Shown piece by piece: positions 1-5,228 of a stretch of DNA of 5,228 nt. The notes under the pieces were generated by a model. It was not told the origin of the DNA, did not search any database, and was given only the letters and a program-made list of their open reading frames with translations. The position numbers and the translations under genes were made by a program. This DNA is from Bacteroidales bacterium (lineage in GTDB: Bacteria > Bacteroidota > Bacteroidia > Bacteroidales > UBA932), in assembly GCA_016283985.1 (NCBI GenBank), contig JAEENZ010000216.1, positions 1 through 5,228 on the forward strand, written 5' to 3'. Numbering within the stretch: the first letter of the stretch is position 1; every line of letters starts with the position of its first letter.

Positions 1-545
1 GGTTTGCCATCCGCGCGTTCAAGCGGAAGGTGATGGGCATCAAGGAGGATTTTGAGAAGCAGGGGTACAAGACTTACATGGCGGTGAGGCGCGTTTCGGA
101 GGCGGTGGATGGCAGGATTGTCCATAAGGATGAGCAGATCATTCCGCAACTGCTGTTCGTGTGTTGCCCGAAAGGGGCGTTGGATGCCTATAAAGAAACC
201 CACGACAAGGATTTCATGATCTATCGCCACAAGGTGCTGGACAAGGGGGGATTCTCCGTGCTGGAGGCGGCGCCCATCCCCGAGGAGCAGATGAAGACCT
301 TCATGTTTATAACTTCTACCGGGGACGGCAAGGATGTCGAATACTATGCAGACGTGATGCCGCACTTCGAGGAGGGGGAGCGGGTACGCGTCAAAGATGG
401 AATCTACAAGGGCCTTGAGGGCTTTGTCAAGCGCATAAAGCGGGATCGCAAGTTGCTGGTCGCCCTGGAGGGCGTTGCGGTGGTAGCGATTTCGAATATT
501 CCGATGAGTTACCTGGAGAAAAAGGCCGACCCGCCCGCCAAATAA
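1..545 (+). CDS. UpxY-like NusG-family transcription antiterminator (5' end outside window)
   Basis: Partial gene; 180 complete codons are visible, reading from base 3 to the TAA at 543-545. A GTG at base 30 could be taken as the start, but the frame stays open to base 1. The upstream residues FAIRAFKRKV, probably preceded by a split Trp codon, match the first strand of a NusG N-terminal (NGN) domain, so the true start lies to the left. Visible residues about 1-105 form the NGN domain, including the PIPEEQMKTF segment typical of UpxY-like proteins. Residues about 122-174 form a KOW domain (EEGERVRVKDGIYKGLEGFV). Known for the family: specialised NusG paralogs bind elongating RNA polymerase and prevent early termination in capsule or exopolysaccharide operons. 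Odd point: the usual PGYVFV-like NGN strand reads PQLLFVCC here. The gene converges on the export operon rather than heading it. The family call is firm; which operon it controls is unknown. Confidence 0.88.
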   Translation, partial: FAIRAFKRKVMGIKEDFEKQGYKTYMAVRRVSEAVDGRIVHKDEQIIPQLLFVCCPKGALDAYKETHDKDFMIYRHKVLDKGGFSVLEAAPIPEEQMKTFMFITSTGDGKDVEYYADVMPHFEEGERVRVKDGIYKGLEGFVKRIKRDRKLLVALEGVAVVAISNIPMSYLEKKADPPAK

Positions 546-595
546 GGCCCTGCTGCCAAAGACAGCACTTCAACCAAACAGGCCCTCCCGCTACG

Positions 596-622
596 AAAAA
601 AGGCATCTCGCAGGATGCCTTT
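596..622 (-). terminator. Intrinsic terminator of the minus-strand export operon
   Basis: On the minus strand this reads AAA, the stem GGCATC, the loop CTGCGA, the stem GATGCC, then six T. The 6-bp stem (602-607 with 614-619) is perfect and can be extended by three A:T pairs. It begins three bases after the TAA of the Wzz-like gene, which is where an operon terminator is expected. Read on the plus strand, the hairpin is followed only by TTTAACTT, so it would be at best a weak terminator for the converging UpxY-like gene. Confidence 0.85.
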
Positions 623-625
623 AAC

Positions 626-1753
626 TTATTCCGGTTTTGCCGTGAACTGTTCTTTGAGTTTCGGCCAATACCCTTTGCCGAGAACCCAGCCGCAACCCAG
701 GACGAAGCCGAGGAAAGTCCAGACTATGAGCTTTTTGGCACGGCTGTTCGAGGCCTTGGAGGGAACCGTGACGGGCTGGATAACAGCCAGGACAGGAGTG
801 TCGCGCTTCACCTGGAGCTTGGCCTGCTCGAGCTGCTTGGCCATGTCTGTATACACAGCATTAGCCACATTGTAACGGAGCTGGATGCGCTCGCGCTGGA
901 TGTCTGAACGGGAACCGATCATGCCCTGGGAGCGGTCCCGGACCGCAGCCAGTGAGGCCTGCAGGGATTCGGCCTCTTTCTTGGCCTCGTCGTAGCGGCC
1001 CTGAATGTAATTCAAGTCGCGCTGGGCTTTCTCCGTGCGGAAACGGGTAATCTCGCTCTGCAAGAGGTTCTGTGCCTTGAGCGCAAGTTCCGCAGTCTGG
1101 ATGGGCTCCGTGCCGACAACGGTCAGGGTAAGGATTCCTTCTTTTTTATCGACGGTAAGATTGACGCACTTGCCGATGAATTCCATCAGCTTGACCTCCT
1201 TCTTAGTAAGCACCACGGGCTTCGGGGAATCATCAGCAACACCGGACGAAGGCAGCACAACATCAGGTTTTTCCTTCTGCAGGGCCCCCAGGATAGTGAA
1301 AGGCAAGCCGATAGTATACTTCTTGACCTTCGACATGAACGAAGGCTTCAGGATTTCGGTGTAGTAAGTATAAGTGCTAACAGCAGAGTCCGCCTTTGCA
1401 TAGTGCAGGGGCTCGTAAAGCAGCTCACGCTTGAAAGGTACGCTGTTCACAATCTGCGGATATACAAGAGGCGACAGATCCTTTGCGCTCAGGTCCATGC
1501 CCATATCCACACCGGCGAGAGCTGCGAGGCTGCTCAGCTGGGAATTGTTCTTGGAATTCATCTGGGGCACCATCAGCGACTGAACCGTGTAGGTGCGCTT
1601 CATGGTAAGGGCCGCCACCAAACCGAGCGCGATGAACACGCATGTGACGATGATGATGGTCTTGCGGCCGTCCCACAACTGGCGGACGAGCGCCATGATG
1701 TCGATGCCCTCTTCTTCCTCTTCGGGGATGTTATAGTTCCTGTTTTCGTCCAT
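626..1753 (-). CDS. Wzz-type polysaccharide co-polymerase / chain-length determinant
   Basis: Inner-membrane protein of 375 residues, expected to set polysaccharide chain length in a Wzx/Wzy-type pathway and to act with the export protein encoded just upstream. The architecture is typical: a short cytoplasmic N-terminus with an acidic run (EEEEE at 11-15), TM1 at about 32-50, a large periplasmic part with a probable coiled coil at about 235-315, and TM2 at about 341-358. The pre-TM2 segment TPVLAVIQPVTVPSKAS (319-335) matches the conserved Pro-rich motif of Wzz/PCP proteins. The C-terminal tail is only about 17 residues, with no Walker motifs or Tyr cluster, so no BY-kinase is fused. The ATG at 1753 lies 7 bases after the stop of the SLBB gene, which suggests co-transcription and possibly translational coupling. 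No Shine-Dalgarno is evident, as is usual in Bacteroidetes. An operon terminator follows directly. I assign no symbol because Wzz, Wzc-N and EpsF-like proteins cannot be separated here. Confidence 0.9.
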   Translation of the reverse strand: MDENRNYNIPEEEEEGIDIMALVRQLWDGRKTIIIVTCVFIALGLVAALTMKRTYTVQSLMVPQMNSKNNSQLSSLAALAGVDMGMDLSAKDLSPLVYPQIVNSVPFKRELLYEPLHYAKADSAVSTYTYYTEILKPSFMSKVKKYTIGLPFTILGALQKEKPDVVLPSSGVADDSPKPVVLTKKEVKLMEFIGKCVNLTVDKKEGILTLTVVGTEPIQTAELALKAQNLLQSEITRFRTEKAQRDLNYIQGRYDEAKKEAESLQASLAAVRDRSQGMIGSRSDIQRERIQLRYNVANAVYTDMAKQLEQAKLQVKRDTPVLAVIQPVTVPSKASNSRAKKLIVWTFLGFVLGCGWVLGKGYWPKLKEQFTAKPE

Positions 1754-1760
1754 GGCAATG

Positions 1761-4475
1761 TTACTTTAGACGCTCGGCAAGGAGTACGATGGAAACGACG
1801 GACGTGAGTGCGGAGAGGGTGCTTCTGAACTCGGCTCCCCAGTCGATCTTCTCCTTGGGTTTGTCAAGCTTTTCACGCTTCTCATCATCAATCTTCAACG
1901 TAATAACTGCGCCGGGTTCAACGGTAGGGGACTTATGAATACCGAGGAAACTGGTGGTTCCGAGCATCTGGCCGTTAGGCATGGTGACGGTTACGCTCCT
2001 GCGGTCCGCGGTCTTCAGGAAGCCGCCAGCGAAATTATTAATATACCAATATGCGCTGTGGGCGCCCTGATAAACCATCAGTTTTTGGGTAGATGCGAAG
2101 TCTGCGGGTGCATACTGAGCCATGCGGGTGCCGGTTTCGCGTATGGTGACGGTGTTCTCCTGGCGGACAATGTTTATGACATCCCCGTCCATAAGGATGG
2201 GATCGTGCTTGAGGCTGCCGTGGTTTCTCTTTACCTTGCGCAGGTCCAGACCGATGCTCCCGCGGTTATTATAGGTGCGGAACAGGCGGGCGTAAGGGTC
2301 GGCATCATCGGTAAGGCCGCCGGCCATTTGGATGACATCCCAGAGCTGCATCTTGTTGTCGGTGAGAACATATGCACCGGGGTATTTCACGCGGCCGTTG
2401 ATCTCGACCGTACGGCCCATAGTGAAGTTAGGAGTCATACGGACCACCAGGTGGTCGTAGGGCTGAAGCTGGAACTCTCCGCCGACCGGGTTGTAGTTTT
2501 CATCTACAGTGAGAGGGATGAGGTCGAGTTTGACCTCGTCCTTGTCGGAGATGTTCACGCGGAACACTTCGACTTTATCGTATGCTGCGCCGACTGCAAA
2601 GCCACCGGCCATAGTAAGCAGGTCGTGAACCGTCACGCCGGGCTCGAAAGTGATTCCGACAGGGTTCTTGACCGCACCGCTCACGCGAAGCTCGCCTACG
2701 TTAGTATAGGTGGTGTTATCGTAGATGTTGAGTTCGTCACCGGGCTGCAAAAGAGTATCGCCATCCTTCTGGAGGTCGATGCGGATATACTGCATCTTCA
2801 GGGGGTTGGTGAGGTCTTTGCGGAAGATGTAAGCTACAGGGAAGACGCTCTGCTTCAGGCCGTTAGCATATTCGATAGCCTGCGCAACCGTCATGCGGTC
2901 GTTGAGGCCGAAGGTGCGGGTGAATGGCGCACGGACCTGTCCCTTCACTGAGATGCTTTCCACATCACGGAAGGAGGAAAGGCTCAGCACGCTGACTATG
3001 TCGCGAGCCTCGAGAGTGAAGTCACCTGCTCCCTGGTATCCGGGGAAGGGGACAGTGAGAATCTCCACAGTTTCATCCGGACGGCGGCGCTCCACAAGCA
3101 CATATTCGGTACGGGCGGTGTAGGTGGGCTTTGCATTCTCGAGCAAAGTCTTGAGGCTGCTGTTCTTCGCGAGGTCGTAGTTGCCATCGTAGTAGACATC
3201 GCCGTTGATCGTCACAAACTGATCAAGAGGTTCAGCACCGGGGCGGAGACGTACGACGTCGCCGGGCTCCAGAGCAACCTTCTTCCCGCCGAGAACTTCC
3301 TTAAGGTTGAACTGCAAATACTTCTTGGTTCCCTCCTGGTAGCGCTCGATCTGAAGATAGTCGGGATATGCGTCGTTGGTGATGCCGCCGGCATAGTCGA
3401 TAAGGTCGGTAAGAGTCTCACCATCAACGAGTTCGTAGGCCATGGGGCGTTTGACGGAGCCTTCGATTGTCACCACCTTCTGCGCGATGGGCACGAAGAT
3501 TACATCTCCGTTCTGGATGTCGTAGGGGGTGCCGATGGTGGGGTTCTTCATGAACTGGTAGATATCCAGGTTCGTCACCTTGCCGCCGCGGGAAAGCTGG
3601 ATGTTACGGACGGATCCCATTGCGGTAGGGCCGCCGGCAGCTGCCAGGGCGTTGAATGCGGTGTTGAGCGCGCTCAGGGTGAATCCTCCCTGCACTCCGA
3701 CCTCGCCGTAGATGCTGACGCTGACGGTGCGGGCGGTGGTGATGGTGACCGCGATCTGGTCGGGCCTGAAGGAGAAATGCTGGCTCAGCTTGCTCTGGAT
3801 GGCCTTGCGGCCCTGGGCGAGAGTCATCCCCTTGAGGAATATCTTGGTGGAGCCGGCAGGCTGGATGGAGCCGTCGGCGCTTATGCGCTGGTGGATTTCT
3901 GTCTGGGACGAGCCGAAGATGGAGATGTGGACCTCGTCACCCTCGCCGAGCACGTAGGAGTCGGGCGCCTGGGCCCCGTCGGTGGTGCGGAACACGTCCA
4001 GGCTCTGGCCCGTGAAGAGGGAGTGGCCGTAGATGTGGTTGCCTTCGGTAGGGGAGACGCCGTTATCGGCCTTGGCGGCCTCCAGGGCGGCTTCTGCCGC
4101 TGCCTCGCCTGCCGTGGTCTGGGGTGTCTGGGCTCCGGTCTCAGCTGCTCCTGCGGGGGTGTTTTCCGTCAGGGTTCCGGCGGGTTCGCCCGTGCCAGTG
4201 TTCACGATTATGGTGGCGCCGTCACCGGCCTTCTCCGCCTGCATCTGGTCCAGGATAGCAAGGACGCGGGTCTGGTAGTTGGCGTACTCGCTGGGCTGGA
4301 TGTTATCTACGTCGATGCCGTTTTCGAGAAGTCTTGTGCGGACTTCCGCCTCATTGAGGCCGCGCTTGTTGAGCTCGGCCTGGGCCATGGCCATCATGGA
4401 TGCGCTCTGTGCCTGAATGGTTGCAGGGAGCAATGCTATGAGCAAAACGGCGAGGAAAAATCTTTTCATACGCAT
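1761..4475 (-). CDS. Wza-like polysaccharide export protein with multiple SLBB domains
   Basis: 904 residues, far longer than E. coli Wza (about 380). An N-terminal signal peptide (core FFLAVLLIALLPA, likely cut after Ala22) is followed by Gln, with no lipobox Cys. Residues about 24-82 look helical and 88-140 are an Ala/Thr/Gly/Glu-rich linker. A Poly_export domain lies at about 170-247 (YVLGEGDEVHISIFG). SLBB units begin near residues 249, 333, 419, 506, 594 and 688, with a degenerate seventh near 774. Most show a G-x-V-x-x-P-like start, an AGG-like turn and a PGD-hydrophobic end. The C-terminus (about 887-904, TLSALTSVVSIVLLAERLK) is a hydrophobic helix comparable in position to the outer-membrane helix of Wza. 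Inferred role: a periplasm-spanning export conduit paired with the downstream Wzz-like protein. The ATG at 4475 (MRMKRFF) is used; the in-frame ATG at 4469 (MKRFF) is equally possible. A -7 promoter box lies 16 bases upstream of 4475. Confidence 0.92.
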   Translation of the reverse strand: MRMKRFFLAVLLIALLPATIQAQSASMMAMAQAELNKRGLNEAEVRTRLLENGIDVDNIQPSEYANYQTRVLAILDQMQAEKAGDGATIIVNTGTGEPAGTLTENTPAGAAETGAQTPQTTAGEAAAEAALEAAKADNGVSPTEGNHIYGHSLFTGQSLDVFRTTDGAQAPDSYVLGEGDEVHISIFGSSQTEIHQRISADGSIQPAGSTKIFLKGMTLAQGRKAIQSKLSQHFSFRPDQIAVTITTARTVSVSIYGEVGVQGGFTLSALNTAFNALAAAGGPTAMGSVRNIQLSRGGKVTNLDIYQFMKNPTIGTPYDIQNGDVIFVPIAQKVVTIEGSVKRPMAYELVDGETLTDLIDYAGGITNDAYPDYLQIERYQEGTKKYLQFNLKEVLGGKKVALEPGDVVRLRPGAEPLDQFVTINGDVYYDGNYDLAKNSSLKTLLENAKPTYTARTEYVLVERRRPDETVEILTVPFPGYQGAGDFTLEARDIVSVLSLSSFRDVESISVKGQVRAPFTRTFGLNDRMTVAQAIEYANGLKQSVFPVAYIFRKDLTNPLKMQYIRIDLQKDGDTLLQPGDELNIYDNTTYTNVGELRVSGAVKNPVGITFEPGVTVHDLLTMAGGFAVGAAYDKVEVFRVNISDKDEVKLDLIPLTVDENYNPVGGEFQLQPYDHLVVRMTPNFTMGRTVEINGRVKYPGAYVLTDNKMQLWDVIQMAGGLTDDADPYARLFRTYNNRGSIGLDLRKVKRNHGSLKHDPILMDGDVINIVRQENTVTIRETGTRMAQYAPADFASTQKLMVYQGAHSAYWYINNFAGGFLKTADRRSVTVTMPNGQMLGTTSFLGIHKSPTVEPGAVITLKIDDEKREKLDKPKEKIDWGAEFRSTLSALTSVVSIVLLAERLK

Positions 4476-4491
4476 AAATATAAATATCGTG

Positions 4492-4499
4492 CAAATATA
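4492..4499 (-). promoter_or_regulatory. Bacteroidetes -7 promoter element for the SLBB-wzz operon
   Basis: On the minus strand these bases read TATATTTG, a full match to the Bacteroidetes -7 consensus TAnnTTTG. It lies 16 bases before the ATG at 4475, so the 5' leader would be short (roughly 10-13 bases) and AT-rich. I do not see the companion TTG of the -33 element at the usual distance (about 19-21 bases upstream). Position, AT-richness and exact match support the call; no transcript start is shown. Confidence 0.6.
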
Positions 4500-4520
4500 G
4501 CAAATGTTCTTGTATTATGC

Positions 4521-4528
4521 TATCTTTG
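4521..4528 (+). promoter_or_regulatory. Bacteroidetes -7 promoter element for ugd
   Basis: TATCTTTG matches TAnnTTTG exactly. Only four bases (CTGC) separate it from the ATG of ugd at 4533, so transcription would start at or within a few bases of the start codon. No -33 TTG is visible at the usual distance upstream, and no other TAnnTTTG occurs on the plus strand within this gap. If it is the promoter, the ugd message is leaderless or nearly so. Confidence 0.5.
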
Positions 4529-4532
4529 CTGC

Positions 4533-5228
4533 ATGAAGATTTCAGTTGCAGGATCCGGCTATGTTGGCCTGAGCATAGGCACCCTTCTGGCCCAGCGTCA
4601 CGAGGTGACTCTCGTGGACGTGGTGCCGGAAAAAGTTTCATCCATAAACGCCCGGAAATGTCCGATCAAGGACGAGTTTCTCGAGAAGTTTTTTGCGGAA
4701 AAAGAGTTGCGGTTGAAGGCGACTTTGGACGGTTCTGAGGCCTACCGCGAGGCGGACTTCGTGGTGGTCGCGACACCCACGAATTACGACCCGCAGAAGA
4801 ACTTTTTCGACACCTCCCACGTGGAAGAAGTGTTGGGATTGGTGGCGCGTGTTAACCCTTCGGCCGTTGTGGTTATAAAATCCACTGTGCCAGTTGGTTA
4901 TACCAAGTCTCTTGAAGAAAAGTTCAAGGGGGTTCGGGTGCTGTTTTCGCCAGAGTTTTTGAGGGAGTCTAAGGCACTTTATGATAACCTTTATCCGAGT
5001 CGAATTATAGTGGGGCACAAGGGCTTGGAGAAGGAGGCAAATGCGTTCGCTTCCTTGCTGAAAGAAGCCGCCCTGAATGATCCGCCGGTGCTGCTTATGG
5101 GGACCACCGAAGCCGAGGCGGTGAAACTTTTTGCGAACACTTATTTAGCCCTGAGAGTTTCATATTTCAATGAGTTGGATACCTATGCTGAGCTCAAAGG
5201 CCTTGATACTCAGAAGATTATTGAAGGT
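4533..5228 (+). CDS. ugd: UDP-glucose 6-dehydrogenase, N-terminal part (3' end outside window)
   Basis: The first 232 codons of a protein that is about 390 residues in the short bacterial Ugd class; the frame is open to the last base. It oxidises UDP-glucose to UDP-glucuronate in two NAD-dependent steps in the cytoplasm, supplying uronic acid precursors. The Rossmann motif G7-S-G9-Y-V-G12 and Asp29 at the end of the second strand fit NAD binding. Other family landmarks are ATPTNYD (80-86), STVPVG with Thr118, SPEFLRE with Glu141 and Glu145, YPSRIIVG (154-161), and EAVKLFANTYLA with Lys198 and Asn202. The catalytic Cys of the GGYCLPKD-type motif would fall beyond the edge. The ATG is chosen because it begins directly at the first beta strand (MKISVAG), as in E. 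coli Ugd; no Shine-Dalgarno is present. It is divergent from the export operon. AT-ending codons become more frequent from about codon 110 onward. WecC-type UDP-ManNAc dehydrogenase is less likely, given the close Ugd-type motifs. Confidence 0.95.
   Translation, partial: MKISVAGSGYVGLSIGTLLAQRHEVTLVDVVPEKVSSINARKCPIKDEFLEKFFAEKELRLKATLDGSEAYREADFVVVATPTNYDPQKNFFDTSHVEEVLGLVARVNPSAVVVIKSTVPVGYTKSLEEKFKGVRVLFSPEFLRESKALYDNLYPSRIIVGHKGLEKEANAFASLLKEAALNDPPVLLMGTTEAEAVKLFANTYLALRVSYFNELDTYAELKGLDTQKIIEG

Larger units (their letters stand above)
4491..4529. repeat. 12-bp inverted repeat spanning the divergent promoters
   Basis: The left arm, 4491-4502, is GCAAATATAGCA. The right arm, 4518-4529, is the reverse complement of GCAAAGATAGCA. 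The arms agree at 11 of 12 positions around a 15-base spacer, centred at base 4510. Each arm contains one -7 box, so the two promoters share the extended sequence TGCTATnTTTGC in opposite directions. It may be an operator for a dimeric regulator or simply two well-matched promoter cores. It sits in a 57-base AT-rich gap between two GC-rich genes. Confidence 0.7.

Noticed and set aside
30..32. GTG at base 30 as the start of the NusG-like gene
   Set aside because: The upstream in-frame residues to the window edge match the first strand of the NGN domain, so starting at base 30 would delete part of the fold.
479..489. GGTGGTAGCGA resembles the E. coli ops element GGCGGTAGCGT (9 of 11)
   Set aside because: It lies inside the KOW coding region, where it encodes conserved-type Val/Ala residues, and ops belongs to the RfaH system of proteobacteria rather than to UpxY-type proteins. 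It is a chance match.
545..586. Possible hairpin (TGCTG/CAGCA, 551-567) and repeated AGGCCCT after the UpxY-like gene
   Set aside because: The stem is only five pairs and no T-run follows on the plus strand, so it is not a credible terminator. The 7-base repeat is too short to mean anything.
1403..1807. A 134-codon plus-strand frame over the Wzz and SLBB gene ends
   Set aside because: It is also codon-aligned with the Wzz-like gene, giving a His-rich antisense product. It crosses both real genes' boundaries and has no promoter or family signature.
1935..2951. A 338-codon open frame on the plus strand, opposite the SLBB gene
   Set aside because: It is codon-aligned with the minus-strand gene, so its stops would need sense codons TTA, CTA or TCA, which this GC-rich gene rarely uses. 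The His/Asp/Val-rich product shows no recognisable domain, while the minus-strand product is a clear multi-domain protein.
4351..4641. A 96-codon minus-strand frame spanning the divergent promoters
   Set aside because: It overlaps the start of the SLBB gene out of frame, the promoter region and the ugd start; its product is unlike any family I know.
4638..5018. A 126-codon minus-strand frame inside ugd
   Set aside because: It is an antisense shadow, codon-aligned with ugd, whose own frame carries all the Ugd motifs.

Overview
The window reads as part of a surface-polysaccharide (capsule or exopolysaccharide) export locus from a Bacteroidetes genome, most likely order Bacteroidales. The main reasons are a UpxY-like NusG paralog, an unusually long multi-SLBB export protein followed by a separate Wzz-type protein, the absence of clear Shine-Dalgarno sequences, and two copies of the Bacteroidetes -7 promoter element (TAnnTTTG) in the only AT-rich gap. 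Coding DNA is fairly GC-rich, so a GC-rich Bacteroidales lineage is plausible. The genus cannot be fixed from the sequence.

Layout: (1) Bases 1-545, plus strand, hold the 3' part of a UpxY/NusG-type antiterminator gene whose start lies left of the window. (2) Bases 546-625 are a short convergent gap with a good intrinsic terminator that serves the minus-strand genes. (3) Bases 626-1753, minus strand, encode a Wzz-type polysaccharide co-polymerase. (4) Bases 1761-4475, minus strand, encode a 904-residue Wza-like export protein with a signal peptide, a Poly_export domain, six clear SLBB repeats plus one degenerate one, and a hydrophobic C-terminal helix. It is the upstream gene of the pair and is separated from the Wzz gene by 7 bases. 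(5) Bases 4476-4532 are a 57-base divergent promoter region carrying two mirror-image -7 boxes inside a near-perfect inverted repeat. (6) Bases 4533-5228, plus strand, hold the first 232 codons of UDP-glucose 6-dehydrogenase (ugd), which runs off the right edge before its catalytic cysteine.

How the genes fit together (inference): Ugd makes UDP-glucuronate, a precursor for acidic polysaccharides. The Wzz-like protein sets chain length at the inner membrane, and the SLBB protein carries the chain through the periplasm and outer membrane. The NusG paralog would help RNA polymerase through long polysaccharide operons, but its tail-to-tail placement means it does not lead the export operon seen here.

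All genes belong to known families, and I see no wholly new system, mobile element, CRISPR array or RNA gene. The points most worth a second look are the symmetric divergent promoter, the possibility that ugd mRNA is leaderless, and the size and modular regularity of the SLBB protein.
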